The notes beneath the pieces were generated by a model, which saw nothing but the letters and a program-made list of their open reading frames with translations, was not told where the DNA came from and did not search any database. Below, in pieces: positions 47,563 through 57,278 of a stretch of DNA of 64,000 nt. This stretch comes from Streptomyces meridianus (lineage in GTDB: Bacteria > Actinomycetota > Actinomycetes > Streptomycetales > Streptomycetaceae), in assembly GCF_023703325.1 (NCBI RefSeq), contig NZ_JAMQGM010000002.1, forward strand, positions 1 through 64,000. The letters run 5' to 3'. The first letter of the stretch is position 1; each line of letters begins with the position of its first letter. Made by a program: the position numbers and the translations under genes.

Positions 47563-49104
47563 TCAGGAGCCGTCGCCGCGGCCGGTGATGACTTCGGCGG
47601 CCGCCAGGCCGCAGACCCGGGCGGCGCCATGGGTCGCGATGTGCAGGGCGCCCGCCGGTTCCGCCATCGGCACCCCGGTCTCCACGACGAGCGCGTCCGG
47701 CCTGGCGGCGAGCAGAGCGTGCAGCGCCTCTGCCATCCAGCTGTGCCGGTGAACGTCACGGACCACGACGACGAGCGTACGGTCCGCTGCGGCATCGAGT
47801 ACGCCCGCGACGGTCGCGGGCAGGGCGCCGTCGGACACATCCTCACGGCGATACGTACGCGATCCGGTGCCGGGCAGCAGCCGGGCCAGCTCTGCGGCCA
47901 CGCCCCACGCGGACTCGTCGCCCGCCGCCATGTTGGCCAGCGGCGTGAAGGCGGCCACGAACACGGGCCCGGTCAAAGGTTCGTACGGATACCGGCCCAC
48001 GGTGACCCGCAGCGCGCGGCGGGCCGCTTCGAGCCCCACTCCGGGCGCCGGCTCCACCGGTTCGCCGCGACCGTCGGGACTCCCGGCCCATGCGGCGAGG
48101 GCGCGGACCCGGGACGCCGCTTCGGCGACCCGCTGCTCGGGGAGGACTCCGGTCCACACGGCGCGGACGATCGCGTCGCGCAACCGCAGGACCGTCCCCT
48201 CGTCCGCCACACCGCCGCCGACGCAGATGGCGTCGGCGCCCGCCGCGATCGCCAGCACGCTGCCGCGCTCGATGCCGTAGGCGGCGGAGACCGCTCGCAT
48301 TTCCATCCCGTCGGTGACCAGGAGCCCCTCGAAGCCCAGCCCCCCTTCGGACTCGGGCGCGCGCAGCAGTCCGGTGAGGGCGGTCCGGCTCAGGGTCGCG
48401 GGCCGGTCCGGGTCCAGTGCGGGCACCAGGATGTGGGCGCTCATCACGGCCTTGGTCCCGGCCGCCACCGCGGCCCGGAACGGAACGAGCTCGCGGGTCT
48501 GCATGGTCTTGAGGTCGGCACGGATCCGCGGAAGGTCGAGGTGCGAGTCGACCCGGGTGTCCCCGTGCCCCGGGAAGTGCTTCGTGCAGGCCGCGACCCC
48601 GGTGGACTGCAGGCCCTCGACGTACGCGGCGGTGTGACGGGCGGCGAGTCCGGGGTCTTCACCGAAGGAACGCACGCCGATGACCGGGTTGTCCGGGTCC
48701 GAGTTGACGTCGGCGCACGGCGCCCAGTCGAGGTCGATACCGCACTCGGCAAGGCGCCGGCCGAGTTCCCGGGCCACGGACCGGGTCAGCGCGGGATCGT
48801 CCACCGTTCCCAGGGCGAGGTTGCCGGGGAAGGACGAACCCGTCCGCGTCTCCAGCCGGGTCACGTCGCCGCCCTCCTCGTCGACGGCGACGAGGACGTC
48901 CCCACGCTCGGCACGGAGACCGGACGTCAGAGCCCGTACCTGGTCCGGCGACTCGATGTTGCGGGCGAACAGGCCCACCGCACCCAGTCCTTCACCGACC
49001 AGCCGGAGCAGCCAGTCGGGCGGGGTCGTGCCGCCGAATCCGGGCTGGAGGAGGCAGAGGGCGTCCCGTCCGAGTTCGCCGGTTCCGCTGTAGCGGGTCG
49101 TCAT
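47563..49104 (-). CDS. GH3 beta-N-acetylhexosaminidase
   Basis: A 513-residue glycoside hydrolase family 3 enzyme. The NagZ-type motif KHFPGHGDTRVDSHLDLP holds the catalytic His/Asp dyad. The nucleophile Asp is in LLVTDGMEM, and LVAVDEEGGDVTRLE is the sugar-binding strand. No signal peptide is visible, so it acts in the cytosol on imported chitobiose or muropeptide-derived GlcNAc disaccharides. A small C-terminal domain follows. It is divergent from dasR, and the shared spacer carries a dre box. Matches the dasD position of S. coelicolor. Confidence 0.93.
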   Translation of the reverse strand: MTTRYSGTGELGRDALCLLQPGFGGTTPPDWLLRLVGEGLGAVGLFARNIESPDQVRALTSGLRAERGDVLVAVDEEGGDVTRLETRTGSSFPGNLALGTVDDPALTRSVARELGRRLAECGIDLDWAPCADVNSDPDNPVIGVRSFGEDPGLAARHTAAYVEGLQSTGVAACTKHFPGHGDTRVDSHLDLPRIRADLKTMQTRELVPFRAAVAAGTKAVMSAHILVPALDPDRPATLSRTALTGLLRAPESEGGLGFEGLLVTDGMEMRAVSAAYGIERGSVLAIAAGADAICVGGGVADEGTVLRLRDAIVRAVWTGVLPEQRVAEAASRVRALAAWAGSPDGRGEPVEPAPGVGLEAARRALRVTVGRYPYEPLTGPVFVAAFTPLANMAAGDESAWGVAAELARLLPGTGSRTYRREDVSDGALPATVAGVLDAAADRTLVVVVRDVHRHSWMAEALHALLAARPDALVVETGVPMAEPAGALHIATHGAARVCGLAAAEVITGRGDGS

Positions 49105-49192
49105 GGGGGTGCGTCGTCCCTTCGCAGCGCCCATCGGTGGCCGTCGGCTCGCGATCCGAGGTCTTCTCCTCAACCGGCCGGATGTGGTCTTT

Positions 49193-49208
49193 AATGGTTT
49201 AGACCAGC
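49193..49208. promoter_or_regulatory. dre (DasR-responsive element)
   Basis: AATGGTTTAGACCAGC contains TGGTTTAGACCA, a near-perfect palindrome differing from the dre core TGGTCTAGACCA in one base. An extra half-site TGGTCT lies 11 bp to the left (49185-49190). It stands about 90 bp before the GH3 gene and 190 bp before dasR and could control both. The whole 294-bp spacer holds no other gene. Confidence 0.85.
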
Positions 49209-49398
49209 CTCCCTGGCAGGGTCACCCGCGGCGGGGGGCGTGTCAAGGGGGCACAAGGAGGGCAGCCGCGATCCGTCACCGGGCGCACCGACGGCGGTTC
49301 CACGGGCCGGGGGCGGCACCCGGGCCGTCACGCGGCGGGAGCGGCTACGGACGGAGGAGCCGGTGACGACCGCAGGACCGGGGACGGAAGGGCTGATC

Positions 49399-50172
49399 AT
49401 GCAGGGTCACGGGGCTGCCGGGAACGGCGGCCAGGGCGGGGTGGGGGCCCCGGCACGCACTCCGCGCGTCCCGAAGTACTACCGGCTGAAACGGCATCTG
49501 CTGGAGATGACCGAGACCCTGGCGCCCGGCACTCCGGTCCCCCCGGAACGCACGCTCGCCTCCGACTTCGACACCTCCCGGACCACCGTGCGGCAGGCGC
49601 TCCAGGAGCTGGTCGTCGAGGGCAGGCTGGAACGCATCCAGGGCAAGGGCACCTTCGTCGCCAAGCCCAAGGTCTCGCAGGCACTCCAACTGACCTCGTA
49701 CACCGAGGACATGAGGGCTCAGGGACTCGAACCGGCGTCACAGCTCCTGGACATCGGCTACGTCACGGCCGACGACCGGCTGGCCGGGCTCCTCGACATC
49801 ACCACCGGGGACCGCGTACTGCGCATCGAACGGCTCCGGCTGGCCAGCGGCGAGCCGATGGCGATCGAGACGACCCATCTGCCGGCCCGGCGGTTCCCGG
49901 CGCTGCGCCGCAGCCTCGTCAAGTACGCCTCGCTCTACACGGCGCTGGCCGAGGTGTACGACGTCCGCCTCGCAGAGGCGGAGGAGACCATCGAGACCGC
50001 GCTCGCCACGCCCCGGGAGGCGGGACTGCTCGGCACCGAGGTGGGGCTGCCGATGCTGATGCTGTCCCGGCACTCGCGCGACGCTGGCGGGGAGCCGGTG
50101 GAATGGGTGCGTTCCGTCTACCGCGGTGACCGCTACAAGTTCGTGGCCCGGCTGAAGCGTCCCGCGGACTGA
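49399..50172 (+). CDS. dasR: GntR/HutC-family amino-sugar regulator DasR
   Basis: A 257-residue regulator. A GntR winged helix at about residues 25-90 has [20 protein letters not shown] and [20 protein letters not shown]. The UTRA effector domain follows ([13 protein letters not shown], then [20 protein letters not shown]). The sequence is near that of S. coelicolor DasR. It is bound by glucosamine-6-phosphate and derepresses GlcNAc, chitin and antibiotic genes. The Gly-rich first 20 residues are variable. In S. coelicolor the dasABC chitobiose transporter lies beside it, and here it is absent. Confidence 0.92.
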   Translation: MQGHGAAGNGGQGGVGAPARTPRVPKYYRLKRHLLEMTETLAPGTPVPPERTLASDFDTSRTTVRQALQELVVEGRLERIQGKGTFVAKPKVSQALQLTSYTEDMRAQGLEPASQLLDIGYVTADDRLAGLLDITTGDRVLRIERLRLASGEPMAIETTHLPARRFPALRRSLVKYASLYTALAEVYDVRLAEAEETIETALATPREAGLLGTEVGLPMLMLSRHSRDAGGEPVEWVRSVYRGDRYKFVARLKRPAD

Positions 50173-50377
50173 CGCCCCGTGGTGGACCGCGCGCACCGTC
50201 GCGGAGAGCGGCCGGCTGGGTCCGGCACCCCCTCGCCGCTCGCCTCAGGAGCCTCTGACCTGCGGTTGAGCGAAGCGTGTCCGTACCGATATGCGGACGG
50301 GGGATGACGCTGGGCGACGCCTCCCATAGATTTCCTGCCAGTTTCCAGGTGATCGCTCAAGGGACGGAGCTGCAACG

Positions 50378-50635
50378 ATGCCACAACCAGCAAGGAGTCC
50401 GGACAGTCTGCCCGTTGTCACACCTGCTCGCGTGATCGCGGGCGTGTGCCTCATCCTGCCGTTCCTGGCGATGCTCTGGGTCGGCTCGTACAGCCGGATC
50501 GAGCCGACGCTGATCGGCATGCCGTTCTTCTACTGGTACCAGATGGTCTGGGTGCTCGTCTCGACCGGCCTGACCATGCTTGCGTACACCCTGATCCGGC
50601 GCGACCGGCGCGCCCGCCGGGGAGGTGAGCAGTGA
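50378..50635 (+). CDS. DUF3311 small membrane protein
   Basis: An 85-residue protein with two helices (VIAGVCLILPFLAMLWVGSY, then FFYWYQMVWVLVSTGLTMLAY) and an Arg-rich tail. DUF3311 proteins occur upstream of SSS-family transporters and are probably accessory subunits. Its stop overlaps the ATG of the transporter (TGATG), so translation is coupled. Confidence 0.88.
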   Translation: MPQPARSPDSLPVVTPARVIAGVCLILPFLAMLWVGSYSRIEPTLIGMPFFYWYQMVWVLVSTGLTMLAYTLIRRDRRARRGGEQ

Positions 50636-52257
50636 TGAACGAGGGCGTCAACATCGTCGCACTTGCGGTCTTCGTCTTCTTCTTCATCGCCGTCACGGTG
50701 ATGGGCTTCCTCGCGGCGCGCTGGCGGCGCGCCGCCAACTCCGACAATCTGGATGAATGGGGCCTGGGTGGCCGTAGCTTCGGCACCTGGATCACGTGGT
50801 TCCTGCTCGGCGGCGACCTGTACACCGCCTACACGTTCGTGGCCGTCCCGGCCGCGATCTACGCGGCGGGCGCGGCCGGCTTCTTCGCCGTGCCGTACAC
50901 GATCCTGGTCTACCCGCTGATCTTCACGTTCCTGCCGCGTCTGTGGTCCGTCTCGCACAAGCACGGGTACGTCACCACGTCGGACTTCGTGCGTGGCCGG
51001 TTCGGCTCGAAGGGCCTGTCGCTGGCCGTCGCACTCACCGGCATCCTCGCCACGATGCCGTACATCGCGCTCCAACTCGTCGGCATCCAGGCCGTTCTGG
51101 ACGTGATGGGCGTCGGCGGCGGCGAGTCCACGCACTGGTTCGTCAAGGACCTCCCGCTGCTGATCGCGTTCGGCGTGCTCGCCGCGTACACCTACTCCTC
51201 GGGTCTGCGGGCTCCCGCGCTGATCGCGTTCGTCAAGGACACGCTGATCTACATCGTCATCGCGGTGGCGATCATCTACATCCCGATCAAGCTGGGCGGC
51301 TTCGAGGCGATATTCGCGAAGGCCGGGGACGCGTACAGCAAGACCAACCCGGCGACCGGCCTGCCGGCCGGAGCACTGGTTCCGGGCGACACGGCCCAGT
51401 GGGGCTACGCAACGCTGGCGCTCGGTTCGGCGCTGGCGCTGTTCATGTACCCGCACTCGATCACGGCGACGCTCTCCAGCCGCAGCCGTGAAGTGATCCG
51501 CCGCAACACCACGATTCTGCCGCTGTACTCGCTGATGCTCGGCCTGCTGGCCCTGCTCGGCTTCATGGCGATCGCCGCCGGGATCAAGGTGAAGAACGGA
51601 CAGCTGGCCATTCCCCAGCTCTTCGAGACCATGTTCCCGGACTGGTTCGCAGGCGTGGCCTTCGCGGCCATCGGCATCGGCGCGCTGGTGCCGGCGGCCA
51701 TCATGTCCATCGCCGCGGCGAACCTGTTCACGAGGAACATCTACAAGGACTTCCTGAAGCCGGATGCCACGCCGGCCCAGGAGACGAAGGTCTCGAAGAT
51801 CGCTTCGCTGCTGGTGAAGGTCGGTGCGCTCGTCTTCGTCCTCACCATGGACAAGACGGTCGCGATCAACTTCCAGCTGCTGGGCGGAATCTGGATCCTG
51901 CAGACCTTCCCGGCACTGGTCGGCGGCCTGTTCACCCGCTGGTTCCACCGGTGGGCGCTGATTGCCGGCTGGGCCGTCGGCATGATCTACGGCACCGTGG
52001 CCGCCTACGGCGTGGCCAGCCCCACTCAGAAACACTTCGGTGGCAGCTCGGCCGTTATCCCGGGAATCGGGGAGATCGGCTACATCGGCCTGACGGCGTT
52101 CGTCCTGAACGTTCTGGTCGTCGTGGTTCTCACCTTCGCCTTCCGGCTCGCCAAGGCTCCCGACGGCCTCGACGAGACGTCCCCGGCGGACTACACGGCG
52201 GACGCGGGCGATCCGGGCGTCCAGCAGGAACTCCCCTCCCCGACGGGCGCTCACTGA
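50635..52257 (+). CDS. mctP: sodium:solute symporter, monocarboxylate permease MctP type
   Basis: A 540-residue transporter of the SSS family with about 13 helices. The LGGDLYTAYTFVAVPAAIYA and ALFMYPHSITATLSSRSREV regions are characteristic of MctP-type permeases for pyruvate, lactate and short acids. It starts at ATG 50635 in a 1-bp overlap with DUF3311. Ends at a 15-bp hairpin. It sits downstream of dasR but on its own transcript. Confidence 0.9.
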   Translation: MNEGVNIVALAVFVFFFIAVTVMGFLAARWRRAANSDNLDEWGLGGRSFGTWITWFLLGGDLYTAYTFVAVPAAIYAAGAAGFFAVPYTILVYPLIFTFLPRLWSVSHKHGYVTTSDFVRGRFGSKGLSLAVALTGILATMPYIALQLVGIQAVLDVMGVGGGESTHWFVKDLPLLIAFGVLAAYTYSSGLRAPALIAFVKDTLIYIVIAVAIIYIPIKLGGFEAIFAKAGDAYSKTNPATGLPAGALVPGDTAQWGYATLALGSALALFMYPHSITATLSSRSREVIRRNTTILPLYSLMLGLLALLGFMAIAAGIKVKNGQLAIPQLFETMFPDWFAGVAFAAIGIGALVPAAIMSIAAANLFTRNIYKDFLKPDATPAQETKVSKIASLLVKVGALVFVLTMDKTVAINFQLLGGIWILQTFPALVGGLFTRWFHRWALIAGWAVGMIYGTVAAYGVASPTQKHFGGSSAVIPGIGEIGYIGLTAFVLNVLVVVVLTFAFRLAKAPDGLDETSPADYTADAGDPGVQQELPSPTGAH

Positions 52258-52291
52258 CGCCTCCGCCGGCGCACGCGTCACCTCGTCACCA

Positions 52292-52334
52292 GGCGTCGCC
52301 CCCCTTTCCTCTCCCGGGGAAGGGGGGCGACGCC
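52292..52334 (+). terminator. mctP terminator
   Basis: A perfect 15-bp stem (GGCGTCGCCCCCCTT with 52320-52334, loop of 13), 35 nt after the stop. Confidence 0.8.
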
Positions 52335-52439
52335 GTTCGGACACTCCCCTCGGCGTACGGCGCTTGCCGCGCGGAGGACGACGCCCGGCCGGCGGATCCG
52401 CGTCACAGTGGCGGTCCGGACGACGGTGAAGGAGCCACG

Positions 52440-53237
52440 GTGACAACCACAGCAGACCCCGGTGCGGGCGCCGGCCCGCGCGCGAGGGCGGCATGGGCGG
52501 ACATCCGCCCCGTCGAGCGCGCCTGTTACGCGACCGGACTGGCCCTGATGGTCTCCGGCATCTTCCATCTCGGGGTCTTCGCGGTCGACGGCGGCCCCTG
52601 GGACGGTCCCGTCTCCTGGCGCAAACCGACCACGTTCGGGGTGTCCTTCGGCCTGACGCTGATCACCGTCACCTGGGTGGCCTCGTACCTGGCGCTGCGG
52701 CCCCGGCTGCGCACGGTGCTGCTGACGGCGCTGGCCGTGGACAGCGTCCTCGAGGTGACAGGGGTGACCTTGCAGGCCTGGCGCGGCGTACCCTCGCACA
52801 TCAACCGTGAGACGCCCTTCGACTCGACGGTCTCGACCCTGCTGGCGGCGGGCGGTGGCGTCCTCGTTCTCGTCCTGACCACCCTCGCCGTGCAGGCTTT
52901 CGGACGCGGCTCCGCGCAGCAGCGGCCGAGCATGCGGCTGGCACTGCGCGCCGGATTCGCCGCCATGCTCGTCGCCCTCGCCTCCGGCGCCGCAATGATC
53001 GCCCGCGGGGTGGCGACCGAGAAGGCCGGTGACCGGCAACTGGCCTACCACGTCGTCGGGTTCCTCAAACCGCTGCACGGCGTCTGCCTCCACGGCGTCC
53101 TCGTGCTGCCCGCCCTCGCCTGGCTGCTGTCCCGCACCGACTGGCCCGAATGTCGCCGCACCCGCGCGGTGACGGCGGGCATCTGCTGCTACGCCCTGGC
53201 GGTGCTCGGCGCGGGAGCGCTCTCCCTCGCGGGCTGA
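52440..53237 (+). CDS. conserved actinobacterial membrane protein
   Basis: A 265-residue protein starting at GTG (AAGGAG upstream) with about seven helices (LALMVSGIFHLGVFAVDGG first, ICCYALAVLGAGALSLAG last). It has no recognised transporter or enzyme motif. The His in SGIFHLGV and HVVGFLKPLHGVCLHGVLVL are conspicuous and could bind heme or metal. It is found in many Streptomyces. The riboswitch-nrd transcript follows downstream. Confidence 0.75.
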   Translation: MTTTADPGAGAGPRARAAWADIRPVERACYATGLALMVSGIFHLGVFAVDGGPWDGPVSWRKPTTFGVSFGLTLITVTWVASYLALRPRLRTVLLTALAVDSVLEVTGVTLQAWRGVPSHINRETPFDSTVSTLLAAGGGVLVLVLTTLAVQAFGRGSAQQRPSMRLALRAGFAAMLVALASGAAMIARGVATEKAGDRQLAYHVVGFLKPLHGVCLHGVLVLPALAWLLSRTDWPECRRTRAVTAGICCYALAVLGAGALSLAG

Positions 53238-53394
53238 GCCGGCTTCCGCGGGCCGGGCCCCGGAGTTCCGCGGATGTTTGGGATCGGGAACGCCCCACGA
53301 ATCCGAGACCTGCGATCCGGTGCCTGCACGGGTCGTTCGCCGGCCCTCGACTGTTCCCCCTGCAAAGGGCGATTCTGACGGCGAGACACAACAT

Positions 53395-53535
53395 CTGGTG
53401 CTGCCCACGGAAGATGGCACAACATGTATGCTCATCGAGCTGTCGCCGCAGGGGAATCCGGTGCAAATCCGGAACTGTCCCGCAACGGTGCAGACGTGCC
53501 CTTTTCGCTGCACCGTCAAGTCCGGCCACCTGCCG
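53395..53535 (+). promoter_or_regulatory. cobalamin (B12) riboswitch before nrdA
   Basis: Conserved core at 53452-53490 with AGGGGAATCCGGTGCAAATC (first part) and GGAACTGTCCCGCAACGGTG (second part), exactly the B12 riboswitch pattern. The 3' B12 box follows as AGTCCGGCCACCTGCC (53519-53534). It ends 160 bp before the nrdA start. A B12 riboswitch controlling class Ia nrdABS is established in S. coelicolor; B12 shuts the class Ia enzyme off in favour of the B12-dependent NrdJ. Confidence 0.93.
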
Positions 53536-53692
53536 ACAGCCCGCCCGGATCGACCGAACCGGGCGTTGCATCGTCCGGGCCTCGTGGGGTGGGCCGACGG
53601 GCATCGAGGCGGCAGGTCCGGCCCTGACGGACGTGTGCCCGCATGCGCTCGTCGCTCCCCCCGCCAGGCCTGCGCAGAGAGGGAGAGCTCAC

Positions 53693-56110
53693 GTGAGCAT
53701 CGTGTCCGCATCACCTGCGGCGACGAGCCGGCGGTCAGCTGACGGCATCGAGAACGAGGGTGGCCCCGGAGCCGCCCTGCTGCGCACCCTGACCGACCTC
53801 GCCGCCGACCTCCCGTCGACCGACCCCGGACGGGTCGCGGCCTCCGCGCTGCGTGGCCGCCACGAGGGTTCGGACGAGGCCGAGTTGCGGGCGCTGGCCG
53901 CGGAGGCCGCGGCGGGGCTCATCTCCGAGGACCCCGAGTACTCCCGCCTCGCCGCCCGGCTGCTGACCCGGGCCGTGGCGGACGAAGCCGCGGGCCAGGG
54001 GGCGGTCTCCTTCTCCACCTCCGTCGCCGTCGGCCACCGCGCCGGACTGATCGCCGACGACACCGCGGAGTTCGTCCGGTCGCACGCCCGAGGCCTCGAC
54101 GCCCTGGTCGAGACAGCCCTGGCCGAGGGCGCCGACGACCGCTTCGGCTACTTCGGCCTGCGCACCCTGCACAGCCGCTATCTGCTGCGCCACCCGACAA
54201 CCCGTCAGGTGATCGAGACACCCCAGCACTTCATGCTGCGCGTCGCCTGCGGTCTCGCCGAGGGCGCGAGCGAACGAGCCGTGGACGACGTCGCCTCGCT
54301 GTACCGGCTGATGAGCCGCCTCGACTACCTCCCGAGCTCCCCCACCCTCTTCAACTCCGGCACCCGTCACCCGCAGATGTCCTCCTGCTACCTGCTGGAC
54401 TCCCCGCTGGACGAACTCGACTCGATCTACGAGCGCTACCACCAGGTCGCCAGGCTGTCGAAGCACGCAGGCGGAATCGGCATCCCCTACAGCCGCGTGC
54501 GCTCGCGCGGCTCGCTGATCCGGGGCACCAACGGGCACTCCAACGGAATCGTGCCGTTCCTGCGCACCCTCGACGCCTCGGTGGCGGCGGTGAACCAGGG
54601 CGGCCGGCGCAAGGGAGCCGCCTGCGTCTACCTCGAGACCTGGCATGCCGACGTCGAGGAGTTCCTGGAGTTGCGGGACAACACCGGCGAGGAGGCCCGC
54701 CGGACGCACAACCTCAATCTCGCGCACTGGATCCCGGACGAGTTCATGCGACGGGTCGAGGCAGACGCGGACTGGTCGCTGTTCTCGCCCTCCGATGCGC
54801 CCGAACTGGTCGACCTGTGGGGGGAGGAGTTCGACACGGCCTACCGCCGGGCCGAGGCGGAAGGCCGCTTCACGAAGCAGGTGCCCGCCCGGCGGCTCTA
54901 CGCGCGGATGATGCGGACGCTGGCCCAGACCGGGAACGGCTGGATGACGTTCAAGGACACGTCCAACCGCACCGCCAACCAGACCGCCGGGCTCGGGGCG
55001 GTCGTGCACTCGTCGAACCTCTGCACCGAGATCCTCGAGGTCACCGACAACGGCGAGACCGCCGTCTGCAACCTCGGATCCGTCAACCTCGGTGCGCACC
55101 TCGGGGACGACGGCGAGATGGACTGGGAGCGCCTGGACGCCACCGTGCGCACGGCGGTGACGTTTCTCGACCGGGTGGTCGACATCAACTTCTACCCGAC
55201 CGAGCAGGCCGCGGCGTCCAACGGCCGCTGGCGCCCGGTGGGCCTGGGCGTGATGGGCCTCCAGGACGTCTTCTTCCGTCTGAAGCTGCCGTTCGACTCC
55301 GCGGAGGCCGTCGGCCTCTCCACGCGGATCGCCGAGCGCATCATGCTGGCGGCCTACGAGGCCTCCTGCGACCTGGCCGAGCGGCACGGCCCGCATCGCG
55401 CCTGGTCCTCGACCCGGGCATCCCGCGGAGTCCTGCACCCCGACCACTATCCGGACGCAACTGCGGACCCGGAGCTGACGGACCGCTGGGCCGCACTGCG
55501 CACCCGGATCGCCGCGACCGGCCTGCGCAACTCGCTGTTGCTGGCCATCGCGCCGACGGCCACCATCGCCTCGGTCGCCGGGGTGTACGAGTGCATCGAG
55601 CCGCAGGTGTCCAACCTGTTCAAGCGCGAGACCCTGTCCGGCGAGTTCCTCCAGGTCAACTCGTACCTGGTCGAGGAGCTGAAGCAGCTCGGAGTGTGGG
55701 ACGCCCGGACGCGCGAGGCCCTGCGCGAGTCCAACGGCTCGGTGCAGGACTTCGCCTGGATCCCCGAGGACGTGCGCCGGCTCTACCGCACGGCGTGGGA
55801 ACTGCCGCAGCGCGCCCTGATCGACATGGCCGCGGCCCGTACGCCCTACCTGGACCAGAGTCAGTCGCTGAACCTCTTCATGGCCTCGCCCACCATCGGC
55901 AAGCTCAGCTCGATGTACGCCTACGCCTGGAAGCAGGGCCTGAAGACCACCTACTACCTGCGGTCCCGGCCTGCCACCCGGATCGCGCGAGCCGCCGCCG
56001 GCACGTCGGCCGCGGCCCCCGCCGCGACCGTTCCCGCCCAGCAGGCGAGCCCGGACGAGGCGATCGCCTGCTCCCTGGAGAACCCCGAGTCCTGCGAGGC
56101 ATGCCAGTAA
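53693..56110 (+). CDS. nrdA: class Ia ribonucleoside-diphosphate reductase, alpha subunit
   Basis: An 805-residue large subunit reducing ribonucleotides with NrdB's tyrosyl radical. Motifs: SSCYLLDSPLDELDSIYERY with one redox Cys, the SSNLCTEILE triad with catalytic Cys and Glu, and the C-terminal shuttle pair CEACQ after CSLENPES. An N-terminal ATP-cone is not obvious by eye. The GTG at 53693 has GGGAG upstream; the GTG three codons on is possible. nrdB starts inside the stop region (TAATG). The riboswitch upstream links expression to low B12. Confidence 0.95.
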   Translation: MSIVSASPAATSRRSADGIENEGGPGAALLRTLTDLAADLPSTDPGRVAASALRGRHEGSDEAELRALAAEAAAGLISEDPEYSRLAARLLTRAVADEAAGQGAVSFSTSVAVGHRAGLIADDTAEFVRSHARGLDALVETALAEGADDRFGYFGLRTLHSRYLLRHPTTRQVIETPQHFMLRVACGLAEGASERAVDDVASLYRLMSRLDYLPSSPTLFNSGTRHPQMSSCYLLDSPLDELDSIYERYHQVARLSKHAGGIGIPYSRVRSRGSLIRGTNGHSNGIVPFLRTLDASVAAVNQGGRRKGAACVYLETWHADVEEFLELRDNTGEEARRTHNLNLAHWIPDEFMRRVEADADWSLFSPSDAPELVDLWGEEFDTAYRRAEAEGRFTKQVPARRLYARMMRTLAQTGNGWMTFKDTSNRTANQTAGLGAVVHSSNLCTEILEVTDNGETAVCNLGSVNLGAHLGDDGEMDWERLDATVRTAVTFLDRVVDINFYPTEQAAASNGRWRPVGLGVMGLQDVFFRLKLPFDSAEAVGLSTRIAERIMLAAYEASCDLAERHGPHRAWSSTRASRGVLHPDHYPDATADPELTDRWAALRTRIAATGLRNSLLLAIAPTATIASVAGVYECIEPQVSNLFKRETLSGEFLQVNSYLVEELKQLGVWDARTREALRESNGSVQDFAWIPEDVRRLYRTAWELPQRALIDMAAARTPYLDQSQSLNLFMASPTIGKLSSMYAYAWKQGLKTTYYLRSRPATRIARAAAGTSAAAPAATVPAQQASPDEAIACSLENPESCEACQ

Positions 56111-57177
56111 TGACCACCCCCGCCCCCACCCCCGCCACGGCCGCCCACACGGTGGACACCGCGACGTCCGGCCGGGAGAAGAACCTGCTGGACCCGGGGT
56201 TCGAGCTGACCCTGCGTCCGATGCGCTACCCGGACTTCTACGAGCGCTACCGCGATGCGATCAAGAACACCTGGACCGTGGAGGAGGTCGACCTCCACTC
56301 GGACGTGGCCGACCTCGGCAAGCTGTCCCCCGGGGAACAGCACATGATCAGCCGTCTCGTCGCGTTCTTCGCGACGGGTGACTCGATCGTCGCGAACAAC
56401 CTGGTGCTCACCCTCTACAAGCACATCAACTCCCCCGAGGCGCGGCTGTACCTGTCCCGGCAGCTGTTCGAGGAGGCGGTGCACGTCCAGTTCTATCTGA
56501 CTCTGCTGGACACGTACCTGCCCGATCCGGACGACCGGGGCGACGCGTTCGCCGCCGTCGAGAACATCCCGTCGATCCGCGAGAAGGCGCAGTTCTGCTT
56601 CCGCTGGATGGACTCGGTGGAGCGGATCGAACGACTGGAGACCAAGGCCGACCGCCGCCGGTTCCTGCTCAACCTGATCTGCTTCGCGGCCTGCATCGAG
56701 GGCCTGTTCTTCTACGGGGCGTTCGCCTACGTGTACTGGTTCCGCTCACGGGGCCTGCTGCACGGTCTGGCGACGGGCACCAACTGGGTGTTCCGCGACG
56801 AGTCGATGCACATGGACTTCGCATTCCAGGTAGTCGACACGGTGCGCCAGGAAGAGCCCGACCTCTTCGACGAGGAGATGGGCCGGCAGGTCACGGCGAT
56901 GCTGGAGGAGGCGGTCGAGGCCGAGCTGCAGTTCGCGCGCGACCTGTGCGGGGACGGCCTGCCGGGTATGAACACCGACTCGATGCGCGAGTACCTGCAG
57001 TGCGTCGCCGACCAGCGGCTCGCGCGTCTCGGGCTGCCGGCGCGCTACGGCTCGTCGAACCCGTTCTCGTTCATGGAGCTCCAGAACGTCCAGGAGCTGA
57101 CGAACTTCTTCGAGCGCCGGGCGTCCGCCTACCAGGTGGCCGTCGAGGGCTCGGTGGCGTTCGACGACGATTTCTGA
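56110..57177 (+). CDS. nrdB: class Ia ribonucleoside-diphosphate reductase, beta subunit
   Basis: A 355-residue diiron radical subunit. Iron ligands lie in QLFEEAVHVQFYL and FRDESMHMDFAF, and the ICFAACIEGLFFYG helix is typical. The C-terminal acidic tail AFDDDF binds NrdA. It overlaps nrdA by one base. In S. coelicolor an AraC-like nrdS gene follows, but none is here; a hairpin comes 10 nt after the stop. Confidence 0.95.
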   Translation: MTTPAPTPATAAHTVDTATSGREKNLLDPGFELTLRPMRYPDFYERYRDAIKNTWTVEEVDLHSDVADLGKLSPGEQHMISRLVAFFATGDSIVANNLVLTLYKHINSPEARLYLSRQLFEEAVHVQFYLTLLDTYLPDPDDRGDAFAAVENIPSIREKAQFCFRWMDSVERIERLETKADRRRFLLNLICFAACIEGLFFYGAFAYVYWFRSRGLLHGLATGTNWVFRDESMHMDFAFQVVDTVRQEEPDLFDEEMGRQVTAMLEEAVEAELQFARDLCGDGLPGMNTDSMREYLQCVADQRLARLGLPARYGSSNPFSFMELQNVQELTNFFERRASAYQVAVEGSVAFDDDF

Positions 57178-57186
57178 CGAACCGCA

Positions 57187-57222
57187 GGCCGGCCGGGGGC
57201 GGGACGAGGCCCCCGGCCGGCC
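57187..57222. terminator. bidirectional hairpin nrdB / secreted protein
   Basis: A perfect 14-bp stem (57187-57200 with 57209-57222, loop of 8), 10 nt after nrdB and 57 nt after the converging secreted-protein gene. Confidence 0.85.
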
Positions 57223-57278
57223 GGGCTTGCGACTCAAGGGGGAGGTGATGGCAGCCCCGCAGGGCGGCCACCGGTACG

